Below are positions 9,312 to 18,917 of a stretch of 64,000 bases of DNA, in pieces. The stretch covers positions 620,001-684,000 of the forward strand of contig JACJYQ010000002.1 of the NCBI GenBank assembly GCA_020636025.1. The letters run 5' to 3'. The notes below the pieces were generated by a model. It was not told the origin of the DNA, did no database searches, and saw only the letters and a program-made list of their open reading frames with translations. This stretch comes from Lewinellaceae bacterium. GTDB lineage: Bacteria > Bacteroidota > Bacteroidia > Chitinophagales > Saprospiraceae. The position numbers and the translations under genes were made by a program. The number at the start of each line of letters is the position of its first letter. Within the stretch, counting starts at the first letter, position 1.

Positions 9312-10028
9312 TTAGCGTCTTGGCTTATACAGCAAAAACACCGCGGGAAGCTTTTCCAATGGCTTAAGCGTTAGTTTGCGCCAGGCGGCAATCTCGAGGG
9401 CGCGATTGAACTCCGCCATTCCGGTCAGGTCCTGCGCGATGCCAAAGACTGTATCGGGCTGTAAGCTTTGCAGCGCCACTTCAAGCACCATTTGTGCGCG
9501 GTAAGGAGTTTCGATAAATAACTGCGTTTGATCGTGCTGGCGGGAGAGATTTTCCAGTTGACGCAGTTCTTTGGCCAGTTCGGGGCGTTTAGGAGAAAGG
9601 TATCCGTGGAAGGTAAAACGCTGTCCGTTCATGCCGGATGACATCAGCGCCAACAGCAGGGATGAAGGACCAACCAGTGGAACCACTTTAATGCCCATTT
9701 TGTGTGCTAGAGCTACAATTAGTGCACCCGGGTCGGCAACACCGGGGCACCCGGCTTCGGAAAGTAGTCCAATATCTTTTCCGACAGAGACTGCTTCTTT
9801 AAACGTTTGCTCTGCTTCTTCCTGTGAGCTGTGCTGACCGATCTCCGTAAAGGTCATTTCCTGAATTGCTTTTTCAGGTTCCAGCGATTTTACGAAATGC
9901 CGGGCTGTTTTGGCTCTTTCTACGATAAATACATCCAGTTTCTGCACGATTTCCACCACGTACAGCGGGAGCGTATGCTCGGCATTTTCCGCAATGGGTG
10001 TTGGGATGAGGTAGAGAGTGCTCGGCAA
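9312..10028 (-). CDS. RsmI-family SAM-dependent methyltransferase
   Basis: The 238-residue product belongs to the tetrapyrrole-methylase-fold family that includes RsmI, the 2'-O-methyltransferase of 16S rRNA C1402. The N-terminus LYLIPTPIAE corresponds to the LYVVATPIGN block of RsmI, and LLSEAGCPGVADPGALIVALAH, VPLVGPSSLLLALMSSG and FTFHGYLSP are the other family blocks that form the SAM pocket. The length matches the shorter version common in Bacteroidota, in which IGN is replaced and the C-terminal extension is absent. Bacteroidota usually also carry a longer RsmI, so this paralogue may have a different substrate, and I leave the symbol blank. It is cytoplasmic. The gene is followed by hairpin repeats. 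Confidence 0.87.
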   Translation of the reverse strand: MPSTLYLIPTPIAENAEHTLPLYVVEIVQKLDVFIVERAKTARHFVKSLEPEKAIQEMTFTEIGQHSSQEEAEQTFKEAVSVGKDIGLLSEAGCPGVADPGALIVALAHKMGIKVVPLVGPSSLLLALMSSGMNGQRFTFHGYLSPKRPELAKELRQLENLSRQHDQTQLFIETPYRAQMVLEVALQSLQPDTVFGIAQDLTGMAEFNRALEIAAWRKLTLKPLEKLPAVFLLYKPRR

Positions 10029-10065
10029 AATAATCAGTTTGTTTCCGGCAAATATAGCAAGTCAT

Positions 10066-10165
10066 TAAATGCGGAATGTGGAGTGCGGAATGTAGAACGA
10101 ATAGTCCAACCATCCAACTATTGCTTTTTCACTCCGCACTCCGCACTTAACACTCAGCATTCATC
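10066..10165. repeat. Inverted array of GCGGAATG / CACTCCGC words
   Basis: The left half reiterates ATGCGGAATGTGGAGTGCGGAATG-like words and the right half reiterates their complements (CACTCCGCACTCCGCACTTA, then CAGCATTCAT). The whole can fold into one long imperfect hairpin. It fills the gap between two minus-strand genes and reaches the stop codon of the upstream gene. Confidence 0.75.
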
Positions 10166-10856
10166 AGTTCCGGGTCGTATCCGGGCAGGAGTTTAATGTG
10201 ATGAAATGCACATAGGTGGTACCCATGCTTTGCTCCGTGATGGTCACTTTCACATTTTTTCCACAAACACATTCCACCCGGCGTTCGGTGCTGATCATTT
10301 TTCCGTCGAGTTCCCACTTAAAGGCAAAGTGTTCTCTGTCGCATCCTGCGATGTCGCGGTTGGGAATGAACACTTCAAGAGAGGTGCCTTGTAGTGTGCA
10401 GTTTGACTGCAGTATTTCAGGTACCCAGGCAGCCTGGTGAAGTTCGGCTGAGCCTTGTGGGTTTGCATTTCTGCCTGCAGTTGCAGAACCATCGGGCAAG
10501 GATGCCGTTCCAATTTTTACCGGGTGGCATTTGGTATCCGTTGGCTGCACCAACACACTTCCGTAAAGCGTCATGCCTGATTTGCGGTCTCTACAGGCGC
10601 ATGGCACATGTTGTGTGGAGCATTGTTCATTGGCAGACTTGCCAAGCTTTGTTTTGAGATCACCCATGAGTACGTCGCAGTAGGGTAGTGGCGCAGTACC
10701 AACTGCAGTACCTGCAGATCTTGCTGCATGGTTATCTGCCGTTTTGGTGGTAGCAGGCTTGGGAGTTGTTCTTTGTGCCGTAGCGGTACTTACAACAAAG
10801 AGAGAAAGGGAGCACAAAAGCAGTGCCGAGGACAAAATCTTGATTGTTAATTTCAT
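10164..10856 (-). CDS. Secreted cysteine-rich protein of unknown function
   Basis: The 230-residue product has a clear signal peptide (MKLTIKILSSALLLCSLSLFVVSTATAQ), then a Thr/Ala/Lys-rich linker to about residue 55. A compact domain follows with about nine cysteines (in PYCDVLMGD, NEQCSTQHVPCACRD, TKCHPV, QSNCTLQ, AGCDRE, VECVCG and NSCPDTTRN), consistent with a disulfide-stabilised extracytoplasmic fold. There is no T9SS sorting domain and no lipobox, so it is expected in the periplasm or outside. I do not recognise the family. It has no functional neighbour; RsmI-like lies downstream on the same strand behind a repeat array. Confidence 0.75.
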   Translation of the reverse strand: MKLTIKILSSALLLCSLSLFVVSTATAQRTTPKPATTKTADNHAARSAGTAVGTAPLPYCDVLMGDLKTKLGKSANEQCSTQHVPCACRDRKSGMTLYGSVLVQPTDTKCHPVKIGTASLPDGSATAGRNANPQGSAELHQAAWVPEILQSNCTLQGTSLEVFIPNRDIAGCDREHFAFKWELDGKMISTERRVECVCGKNVKVTITEQSMGTTYVHFITLNSCPDTTRN

Positions 10857-11086
10857 TTTGGATTTTATTTATAATGATTTGAAAAGATGAAAAATACATG
10901 TGCAAGATAGCCACGTAGTAGAAACTACGAGCCAATGGTAAGATTTTGTTCCATGTTGAGCTGATGTGTCCGAAACTATGGACTCAACAAAAATAGGTAA
11001 TTCTATCCGTTAAAAATGCCGTATTACTAACTTTGTAAACTTATTAACGATCCGTTGTTTATCAGTTTGATGATGCAGAACCAATT

Positions 11087-11614
11087 ATGAAAAGACCAAA
11101 AAAAGGAGAATACGCCCCCTTTCACGAAACTTATTTAAAAGTAGTTCCCCCTAGAAAATCTGCGCTGAGCCTGTTGCGAAGCACCTTTAAGGAAACGCAG
11201 CAATTGCTGTTGAGTTTGCCCGAAGAAATGGGCGATCACGCCTATGCTCCGGATAAATGGACCATCAAGCAAATGATCATGCACATGATCGATACCGAGC
11301 GTGTGTTTGCCTACCGAACCCTTTCCTTTATGCGGGCCGACCGCATTGGGCTTCCGGGGTTTAATCAGGTATTCTGGATGGAAGAAGTGGATGTTTCCGG
11401 AAGAACGTTCAAAGACTTGCTTAAAGAGTGGAAAGCTGTGCGTGACAATACGATTTTCCTCTGTCAGCAATGCTCTGAAGCCCAGTCGATGTACACAGGA
11501 GTTGCCAGTAACTGGAAAGCCTCCGTTCGTGCCTATTTCTTTATCATAATTGGGCATCACATTCACCACCTCAATATTTTACATGAGTTCTATTTGCCGG
11601 AGGAGCAAGGATAG
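11087..11614 (+). CDS. DinB-family protein
   Basis: The 175-residue protein is a DinB/YfiT-type four-helix bundle with a metal site. The metal-binding histidines are visible as H66 in MIMHMIDTER and H157/H161 in IIGHHIHHLNIL near the C-terminus, the usual H...HxxxH spacing of the DinB_2 superfamily. WTIKQMIMHMIDTERVFAYR is the typical first-helix block. Members include thiol transferases (bacillithiol-, mycothiol- or glutathione-dependent) and many uncharacterised stress proteins; the reaction here is unknown. It is expected to be cytoplasmic. It stands alone between long intergenic spaces. Confidence 0.87.
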   Translation: MKRPKKGEYAPFHETYLKVVPPRKSALSLLRSTFKETQQLLLSLPEEMGDHAYAPDKWTIKQMIMHMIDTERVFAYRTLSFMRADRIGLPGFNQVFWMEEVDVSGRTFKDLLKEWKAVRDNTIFLCQQCSEAQSMYTGVASNWKASVRAYFFIIIGHHIHHLNILHEFYLPEEQG

Positions 11615-11914
11615 GTAGCGGCATTAATTTTTTAGAAAAAGGCAAGTATTTGTAGTAAAATTCAATATTCGGCGCGATTTTAGTGGCGTATTCCTGATTG
11701 CAGATTTTACGGATTACAGGATTACACTGATTTTGGTTTTTCAGTTATGGAAAATCATTTTGTGGAATCATGTGAGCGAAATTATTCTGTGATGTTTACA
11801 GGGCCAGACTTTTACAGGAAAGCCTGCGATAGTTCAATTAGGCTTTGTGTCCCGAGTTTGCCTCGGGATTAATCCGTACAATCTGTGATAAATATGCCAA
11901 CTTAATTTTTCACT
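11615..11914. other. Intergenic region, weak word repeats only
   Basis: No gene is supported. The sequence holds GCAGATTTTACGGATTACAGGA (about 11699-11720), a word found again, inverted, near 29960-29985, and a small hairpin CCCGAGTTTGCCTCGGG at about 11852-11868 that recurs in variant form near 28606 and 35028. No clear promoter was found for the large gene that follows. Confidence 0.5.
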
Positions 11915-14900
11915 ATGAACCGATTGCTACATGTTGTCTTTTTCCTATTTGCGTGTTCGGTAATAGGAAAGGCTTTTTCCCCCGACCCTCTACCTGCAAT
12001 TGACCATCCTACTCCAAGCGCGGACACCATCCCTCCCATGATCTTTTGTCCGCCCTCACAGATCATCAATCTGGCTCCTCAACGCTGTGATACAGTTCTG
12101 TTTTATTCTGTAAATGCAACTGATGACCAGGGGCAAGTAAGTCTCAGTCTTTTAGATGGACTTGCATCCGGCAGCCCATTTCCTGCCGGGGCCACGGTAT
12201 GTATCTGGAAAGCAACGGATCAAGCAGGCAATACGGCCACCTGTTCCTTTACCATGTCGGTTCTGGAACCCATGCCTCCACCACAGTGCCGGTCTCAAAC
12301 CAGCATTTTTCTGGATGCCAATTGCAACAAAACCATTAACCCATTTGAGATACTGATAGGCGGGCCTTATGGCTGCCCAAGCCATTACCAGGTTGAAGCC
12401 GATAAAGAAGATCCCCCAGGAAACGGTCCCTGGGTGAGTCCCACTTTTAATGCAGCCAATATCAACCTGACGTATCAGGTGCGGGTAACCAGCCTGTTTA
12501 CCGGTACAACCTGTACGGGGACAGTCATTATTAAGGACAATACTCCTCCGGTAATCAATGCACAAACCATCAATGTGCCTTGCGCTTTGCCGCTGGATCA
12601 TTTAACTCCTTCGTTCCTGCACGATAGCTTGGGCCTGGCTGCCGGGAAACCGGTAATTACCGATGCCTGCACAAATGGAATGATATCCGTTTCCTTTGTT
12701 GATGTATTGCAAAACCTGCCTTGTGATGATACAACCATCATCAGCGGGATCATACAGCGGATATGGACAGCCACGGATTTGCATGGAAATTCCGCCACAA
12801 AGGAACAGATCATCAACAGGACACGCCTCATCCAGGATGTACAGATACCGCAAGATGCCGCCCTGAACTGTGACGACCCAAATACCGGCGATGATGCCAC
12901 CGGACGTCCCTTTGTAGTATTTATGAATCGGCAGTATGAGCTTACTCCGGCTTCATATTGCGAGTTTGATGCACAGTATTTTGATACAATACAGCCGGGA
13001 TCCTGTGCCGGTTCCTATACGCTACAGCGCACCTGGAAAATATATGACGCTTGTCTGCCCCTGTCTCCTTCAAACCCGAAGATTGGCGTTCAAAATATCG
13101 TGGTGAATGACAACGTTGCCCCGGTCTTTCAATGTCCTGCTGAAATCATTCTGGATGTGGTGGATAACAATTGTACGGCAACGGTAAATTTGCCCGACCT
13201 CTATTTGTCGGACAATTGCTCGGCAGTCACTTCGGTTCAGGCATCCTGGATGGAAAACGGGAGCCCCAAAATGCTCTCTGGAACGATTGATTATCAGGTG
13301 GATTCTTCTGGTGTTGATACCATTGCCGTTTTGGGAACAAGTTTGAATTTCCCTATTGGAACGGTGAGTATGCATTACAGCATCACCGATGAATGTGGCA
13401 ATGTTGGCGATTGCAACTTCACCCTGAAAGTGGGGGATGATACACCCCCGACAGCTGTTTGTGACAACCTTTTATTAACCAGTTTACAGGCAAGCGGATA
13501 TTTGAGTATTCCTTCTCATGTGCTGGATAATGGTTCTACGGACAACTGTACCACTCCATCATTTAAAGCAAAGCTGGATGAACCCAATCCATGTTCTCCG
13601 GACATAATTTTTGGCGATACCATTTTCGTATGTTGTCACAATATTGGCGATACGCTAAAGGGAGTATTGAGGGTTTATGATATAACGGTACCCTTGGGAG
13701 ATGTAGCTTCCAACTATGCTTCCGGGCACTATTCGGACTGTAATTTCAGAATAAAGGTTACAGGAACGAATCCGCCAAAATGCACGGCTCCGGCAGATAT
13801 TACCATTAGCTGTGAGGCCTTTGATCCAAGCCTGGAAAGCTATGGCGGATTGCTTTCCCAGAGCTGTTCTGTAGACTCAGTTTCGCCGTATATCAATTAC
13901 AGTCAGTTCGATACCCTTTGCTCAAGAGGGACGCTGCGAAGGGAGTTTCAGGTATTCGACAGCAACGGTTCTATGTCGGAATGCAGCCAGAAAATAGTGG
14001 TCAACTATGAACAGGATTATTTTATCCGCTTTCCTGATGACAAGGTAGTAAGTGCCTGTGATACTTCAGGATACTATGGTGAACCGCAGTTTTTCGGTAA
14101 AGAGTGTGAATTGATGAATGCAACCTACACCGAAGTGCGCGATGATAATGTGTCGAATGCCTGTTATAAGATTGAACGAAACTGGAGGATCGTTAATTGG
14201 TGTGCTTATGACCCGAATCTTCCGTTAACCGATGTGCCGAATCCCACACCCATTGCACTTGAAACGCATCCGGATAATTTGCCTGGACCGGTTGTTTCAC
14301 CTATACAAACAAACGGAGATCCCTGGCGCTCAACCATTGCCAAATTGCAGCCGTCGGATCAGTCAAGTACAAATTTTTCCATCTATTACGATGCAAATAC
14401 CAATGGATATAAGTATACGCAGATCATCTACGTAGTAGATAATGTGCCCCCCATAGCTGAAAATTGCGCTGATACCATAAAAGTGGAGGATCAGACGACG
14501 AATGATCCGGATTTGTGGAACGCCTCCTATTGGCTCGATCCGCTGCACCTTTCCTTCGATATGTGTGAGGCGCCGTCGAATATAAGCATTACGGCAACTG
14601 ACGCATGTGCGGGGGGCAAGGTGACCATTAATTATGAGTTATCACTAGATCTCAATAGCGATGGCATTCGCGAAACCATTGTGAAAAGCGCAAGCCTTCC
14701 ACCGGCAAACACCATTTATTACAACAACACTGGCGGTCCCGGTGAAGCCCGGCAATATGATTTCAGGTCTGTACCTCCGGAGCAGAAATACAAATTTGCC
14801 AAACAGGATATTATTTCCGGTAATAGAAAAACGACCTATATCCGATTCAATACTCAAGCCGCGCCGGATGTGTTTTTATCCCCACAACTTCCGTATGGTA

Positions 14901-16534
14901 ATCACAAGGTGAAATGGATAATTACGGATGAATGTGGAAATAAAACAGAGTGTGAACGAATTGTCAGGATCAGGGATGGCAAGGCACCGGTCGTCATTTG
15001 TCTGCAAGGCCTTTCAAATAATATTTTGCCTACAAAGGAAATTGACATTCTTGCCAACGATGTTGTTCAGTACACAGAAGATAATTGTACGCCCAACCAA
15101 ATGTTGGTATTGGGAATCCGTAAAGCTGGAACTGGCAATGGTTTTCCACTAAATATTAATGGAAACCCTCAGCAAAAAGTAACATTTACTTGTGATGAGC
15201 TTGGGGTAAATCCCATTGAATTATGGAGCCGGGACAGATCGGGTAATGCCGGGTTCTGCCAAACGAGTATTATCATTCAGGATAATAACCAGGCATGTGT
15301 TACTGATCCGGGGCCGCCCATTATCGGTAAAGTAACTACTGAAGAAGGTGATGGCGTGCAGAGCGCCAAAATGGTACTGGGGCCTCCAAGTGCCTTTCAA
15401 GCGCCGGGACCACCTCCTAACGCCACTGTTTTTACAGATACCTTGGGGAATTATGATTTTGGAACAAGTTTTAACAGCCTGCCTAGTAACAGTTTGCATA
15501 TAAAACCAGAGAAGGATGACAACCCATTAAACGGACTCACCACTTATGACCTTGTATTAATTTCCAAACATATCCTGGGAATAGAAGCGCTTGGTTCGCC
15601 TTATAAGCTCATTGCTGCCGATGCAAATAAATCGAACAGCATCACAACTTTCGATATTGTTGAGTTCCGGAAATTGATTCTCGGTATTTATCAGGAATTG
15701 CCGAATAATACCAGCTGGCGATTTGTAGATAAAAACTATGTTTTCCCGAATCCACAAGTTCCTTTTCAACCTCCTTTCCCAGATACCATTCTGGTTTCAG
15801 CCATCGACCACGACTTTGTTGGGGTAAAGATTGGCGACGTGAATAACTCTGTTGTGCCAAATTTGAGAGGCGCCATTGATGAGCGCAGTGCTGGAACAGT
15901 CTTTTTTGATGTAACAACAGAATCAGCGGGCAAACTAAATGGGGCAGAGGTAACGGATGTACATTTCAGTACAGACCAGGCTTTGTTGGGTTGCCAATTC
16001 ACCCTGAATATGGACGGGGTGGATTTGCTAGAGCTACTTCCCGGTGAAAATCTTTCACTGGATAACTTTGCCCTGTTTCCTGAAAAGAACGCCATCACCA
16101 TGGCTTGCGAAAAAGAAGGCAGCATGGAATTCACCCTTCGTTGTAAAACAGGTTCACTGGATGAATTGCCTGCCATGATATTGCTGAATAGCAACATCAC
16201 GCGGGCAGAGGCATATCAGAAAACAAGCAATGGTGATGAGCGATTCGATCTTGCCTTGAGATTTCCTGAACAAAAATCATTCGAACTATTCCAGAACCAC
16301 CCCAACCCGTTCAGCGAAAGCACAGACATTTTGTTCTATTTACCAGAAGCCACGGACGCGACGCTCAGTATTCACGATGCACAGGGCAGGGTAATTTTTA
16401 CGCAAACGGCATTTTACGAAAAGGGCTTGTCAAGCATTCATTTAGAGCCGTCTGCAATTGAGGCTACAGGTGTTCTGTATTATAAGCTGGAAACACCGAA
16501 TTTCAGTGATGTGAAGAAAATGATGAGGCTATGA
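11915..16534 (+). CDS. Giant secreted HYR / dockerin-like protein with T9SS sorting domain
   Basis: The 1539-residue product begins with a signal peptide (MNRLLHVVFFLFACSVIGKAFS). It then carries many HYR- or Ig-like modules introduced by phrases such as DTIPPMIFCPP, DNTPPVI, NDNVAPVFQCP and DDTPPTAVC, each rich in cysteine. Near residues 1205-1265 are two dockerin-type repeats (YDLVLISKHILGIE...AADANKSNSITTFDIVEFRKLILGI), with the Asp/Asn-rich calcium loops of type I dockerins. The last ~75 residues (FELFQNHPNPFSESTDILFYL ... GVLYYKLE) are a T9SS type A sorting domain, so the protein should be exported across the outer membrane by the type IX system and attached or released. A structural or adhesive role is inferred. 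No cohesin partner is visible in the window. Confidence 0.93.
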   Translation: MNRLLHVVFFLFACSVIGKAFSPDPLPAIDHPTPSADTIPPMIFCPPSQIINLAPQRCDTVLFYSVNATDDQGQVSLSLLDGLASGSPFPAGATVCIWKATDQAGNTATCSFTMSVLEPMPPPQCRSQTSIFLDANCNKTINPFEILIGGPYGCPSHYQVEADKEDPPGNGPWVSPTFNAANINLTYQVRVTSLFTGTTCTGTVIIKDNTPPVINAQTINVPCALPLDHLTPSFLHDSLGLAAGKPVITDACTNGMISVSFVDVLQNLPCDDTTIISGIIQRIWTATDLHGNSATKEQIINRTRLIQDVQIPQDAALNCDDPNTGDDATGRPFVVFMNRQYELTPASYCEFDAQYFDTIQPGSCAGSYTLQRTWKIYDACLPLSPSNPKIGVQNIVVNDNVAPVFQCPAEIILDVVDNNCTATVNLPDLYLSDNCSAVTSVQASWMENGSPKMLSGTIDYQVDSSGVDTIAVLGTSLNFPIGTVSMHYSITDECGNVGDCNFTLKVGDDTPPTAVCDNLLLTSLQASGYLSIPSHVLDNGSTDNCTTPSFKAKLDEPNPCSPDIIFGDTIFVCCHNIGDTLKGVLRVYDITVPLGDVASNYASGHYSDCNFRIKVTGTNPPKCTAPADITISCEAFDPSLESYGGLLSQSCSVDSVSPYINYSQFDTLCSRGTLRREFQVFDSNGSMSECSQKIVVNYEQDYFIRFPDDKVVSACDTSGYYGEPQFFGKECELMNATYTEVRDDNVSNACYKIERNWRIVNWCAYDPNLPLTDVPNPTPIALETHPDNLPGPVVSPIQTNGDPWRSTIAKLQPSDQSSTNFSIYYDANTNGYKYTQIIYVVDNVPPIAENCADTIKVEDQTTNDPDLWNASYWLDPLHLSFDMCEAPSNISITATDACAGGKVTINYELSLDLNSDGIRETIVKSASLPPANTIYYNNTGGPGEARQYDFRSVPPEQKYKFAKQDIISGNRKTTYIRFNTQAAPDVFLSPQLPYGNHKVKWIITDECGNKTECERIVRIRDGKAPVVICLQGLSNNILPTKEIDILANDVVQYTEDNCTPNQMLVLGIRKAGTGNGFPLNINGNPQQKVTFTCDELGVNPIELWSRDRSGNAGFCQTSIIIQDNNQACVTDPGPPIIGKVTTEEGDGVQSAKMVLGPPSAFQAPGPPPNATVFTDTLGNYDFGTSFNSLPSNSLHIKPEKDDNPLNGLTTYDLVLISKHILGIEALGSPYKLIAADANKSNSITTFDIVEFRKLILGIYQELPNNTSWRFVDKNYVFPNPQVPFQPPFPDTILVSAIDHDFVGVKIGDVNNSVVPNLRGAIDERSAGTVFFDVTTESAGKLNGAEVTDVHFSTDQALLGCQFTLNMDGVDLLELLPGENLSLDNFALFPEKNAITMACEKEGSMEFTLRCKTGSLDELPAMILLNSNITRAEAYQKTSNGDERFDLALRFPEQKSFELFQNHPNPFSESTDILFYLPEATDATLSIHDAQGRVIFTQTAFYEKGLSSIHLEPSAIEATGVLYYKLETPNFSDVKKMMRL

Positions 16535-16612
16535 TGATATACAATATATAATATCCGAAATCCTATATCAGATCGGATTTTGGATATCGTGATATTAGAT
16601 TTCGTATATCTA
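16533..16612. repeat. ATATCCGATATC-type word array
   Basis: Reiterated and inverted AT-rich words (ATATCCGA, CTATATCAGATCGGATTTTGG, ATATCGTGATAT, TCGTATATC) fill the gap between two convergent genes. The same vocabulary returns at 55518-55560. It can fold into an imperfect hairpin and may act as a terminator. Confidence 0.7.
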
Positions 16613-17440
16613 CAAAATTAAAACCAGCCAGTAAAAGGGAATCACAAATACAAAAGCATCGAAGCGGTCGAGCAGGCCGCCGTGCCCGGGAAGCAGGGTG
16701 CCGGAGTCTTTGATGTTCAAACTGCGCTTGAGCATACTTTCCACCAGATCACCGATGGTGCCGAATACAGCGGCCACAAAGGCCAGTCCGATCCATTGAA
16801 AATGAGTGAACTCAGGGATAAGAGATCCAATAAACCAGGCCACCAGCATGGAGCTTAGGCCACCGGCAATAAAGCCTTCCCAGGTTTTTTTTGGTGAAAT
16901 GCGTTCAAAAAGCTTGCGTTTGCCAAACCAGGAGCCAAACAAGTAGGCCATGGTGTCGTTTATCCAGATAAGTCCGAGAAAACTAAGTACGCGCCAGGAA
17001 CTGTATTCACCGCTGCCAAAAAACTCTCCCCCCGGCATGGAAAGGTAGGCCAGCAGGCAAAACGGAATACCTATGTAGAATAATCCAACCAAGTATCGAC
17101 CTACATAATCAAATGGCCGGTCGTGTTCCATAAACAGTTCAAGAATAAAGAACATGGCTGCGGTTATGACGATGATGATCATGGCCATAAAAGCTGGTCC
17201 ACCACCCCAGAAACCGAAAGAGCTTCCACCCAGTAAAATAAAAGGCAATGAACCCCAGGTGCTTCCTACCAGTTGGCGCATGCGTTTTTTAGGCTCTTCT
17301 GCAAACAGCAAACCGTAGAGCTCCCACAAGCAGGCCCAGGTAAGCAAAGCAAACAGGCCGTAAAAACTGTGTTTGCAGCCAAATATTCCTCCCAGCATGA
17401 CGATGACAAAGAGGATGGATGTGATGAATCGTTCTCGCAT
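16610..17440 (-). CDS. cdsA: Phosphatidate cytidylyltransferase
   Basis: The 276-residue integral membrane enzyme makes CDP-diacylglycerol from phosphatidic acid and CTP, the branch point of phospholipid synthesis. About seven to eight hydrophobic segments are visible. The family signature is intact near the C-terminus: SMLKRSLNIKDSG followed by LPGHGGLLDRFD, which holds the paired Asp residues for Mg and CTP. KKTWEGFIAGG is the other conserved block. Length is normal. It begins only 6 bp after the stop codon of the upstream membrane hydrolase, so the two are almost certainly co-transcribed, hydrolase first. Confidence 0.96.
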   Translation of the reverse strand: MRERFITSILFVIVMLGGIFGCKHSFYGLFALLTWACLWELYGLLFAEEPKKRMRQLVGSTWGSLPFILLGGSSFGFWGGGPAFMAMIIIVITAAMFFILELFMEHDRPFDYVGRYLVGLFYIGIPFCLLAYLSMPGGEFFGSGEYSSWRVLSFLGLIWINDTMAYLFGSWFGKRKLFERISPKKTWEGFIAGGLSSMLVAWFIGSLIPEFTHFQWIGLAFVAAVFGTIGDLVESMLKRSLNIKDSGTLLPGHGGLLDRFDAFVFVIPFYWLVLIL

Positions 17441-17446
17441 GTTTAT

Positions 17447-18685
17447 TTATTTCTTGCCCCAAGCCCGTTTCCACAAATCTCCGATGGCGTGTTTATTATC
17501 TTCCATGTGTTTGGGATCGCGGTTGTTGGGCTTTATATCCCATTCCCCTTTTTCATTTTTGAACAACAAAATAGGAAAGACATAATTTCCGTTCCGCAGG
17601 CTGTCTCCCAGCAGGCCAAATCTAAGATCATTTACTTGAAGTGTGTCGCCGTGATACGGTAATACATTGTAATAACCGTTTGAAAACCACTTTAAAAATC
17701 GCATAGCTCGGTCATTCGGAGGTATTTTATCCAAAAGCTCGTGGTTTTTAGGAATGGTGGATATCGGGCTTGCTCTGTCGGCGCCATCATTAAAGCCAAA
17801 TTGGCCAAAATAATAGGCCGTATCTCCCTCTGCTACACCCGACCACACAATGTTATTAAAGATCGTTGGGTTGGTGTAAAGGCGGTTAATGGTTATATGC
17901 TTATCTGCAAAGGAGGAGGTAAATGTCTGGGTTACTTCCGACTTGTGCCACAAGGTATAGATCATCAGATAAGCGCAAAACCACAGAAGTCCTGCATAAT
18001 TCCAGTAATTCCTGGCTGTTTGGAAACGCTTAAATCTGGAAGCAATGATCAGGCAGACAAGAAAGGGTATGGTAGCCATGGGATCTACCACCGAAACAGT
18101 ACACCACTGGACCCGCATATCACTGAATGGCTGAAATATTTGGGTACCCCAGCTGGTAAAACAATCCAGAATTGGGTGGGTGAAGATGCTCCAGAAAAAC
18201 ACCAGCCACCAGGTTTTGTAAGAAGATTCCACAATGGACAAATCGCGTTGCCAGTAATCGCGCCACAGTCGCCAGGCAAATCGCAAACCCAACAAGAGGG
18301 TAGGGATGAGTACATACCAACTCAAGCCTTCGCCAAGCGCTACCGGGATGAAATTCAATCCGGTAGCCGCCAACACATAGAATAGCAGCCATATCGTCAT
18401 GGCTGCCGCTTTGTAGCCTCGTCGCCGGTAAATGTTTTGACTGTAAAACCACTGTGCCAGCCAGGCCAATACCCAGGGCGCCAGAAAGGCAAACAAAAAG
18501 GAATGCATGAAGCCCCGATGGAAAGAAATGCTGCTGATCTCATCCGTGAAAAAGGAGGCAAAAACATCCAAATCGGGAATCGTGCCACCAACTGCCCCCC
18601 AAAGCATGGCCCGGTTGCCCATTTTTTTGCCTGCTACCGCTTCGCCACATGCCGCCCCTAGAACGATTTGAGTTAGTGAATCCAT
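17447..18685 (-). CDS. YdjM-like membrane-bound metal-dependent hydrolase
   Basis: The 412-residue product matches the YdjM/DUF457-type 'metal-dependent hydrolase' family. The N-terminus MDSLTQIVLGAACGEAV, the block GGTIPDLDVFASFF, and HRGFMHSFLF supply the conserved Asp and His residues thought to bind metal; a further FTHPILDCFTSWGT block repeats the pattern. Several membrane helices occupy the first ~260 residues, and a soluble C-terminal domain of about 140 residues follows. The substrate is unknown; some relatives are LexA-regulated in enterobacteria. It is the first gene of a pair with cdsA (6-bp gap). A TACCTTCG motif about 55 bp upstream of its start (18739-18746) may be its promoter. 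Confidence 0.85.
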   Translation of the reverse strand: MDSLTQIVLGAACGEAVAGKKMGNRAMLWGAVGGTIPDLDVFASFFTDEISSISFHRGFMHSFLFAFLAPWVLAWLAQWFYSQNIYRRRGYKAAAMTIWLLFYVLAATGLNFIPVALGEGLSWYVLIPTLLLGLRFAWRLWRDYWQRDLSIVESSYKTWWLVFFWSIFTHPILDCFTSWGTQIFQPFSDMRVQWCTVSVVDPMATIPFLVCLIIASRFKRFQTARNYWNYAGLLWFCAYLMIYTLWHKSEVTQTFTSSFADKHITINRLYTNPTIFNNIVWSGVAEGDTAYYFGQFGFNDGADRASPISTIPKNHELLDKIPPNDRAMRFLKWFSNGYYNVLPYHGDTLQVNDLRFGLLGDSLRNGNYVFPILLFKNEKGEWDIKPNNRDPKHMEDNKHAIGDLWKRAWGKK

Positions 18686-18917
18686 AAAAGTTTGCCTTCA
18701 GGTGTTGCTTGTTTTTCCGGCGTTTTCTTAAAACGGCGCGAAGGTACGGAGATGAGAAAGTAAGATTAGGAATAATTAAAGACAGATCTGGGGTATGACA
18801 TAAATGCCTATTTTTTGTTCAAACATACAGGCTGAAATCTGGCTACAGAATGACAACAACTAAAATCGCAGAGAGCATGAATTCTTTTTTCTTGACATTT
18901 GTGTAAAACAATAGATT

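Noticed and set aside
17741..18385. 214-codon plus-strand frame opposite the YdjM-like gene
   Set aside because: It is an antisense shadow of a membrane protein gene; the sequence is low in hydrophobic residues and unlike any family.
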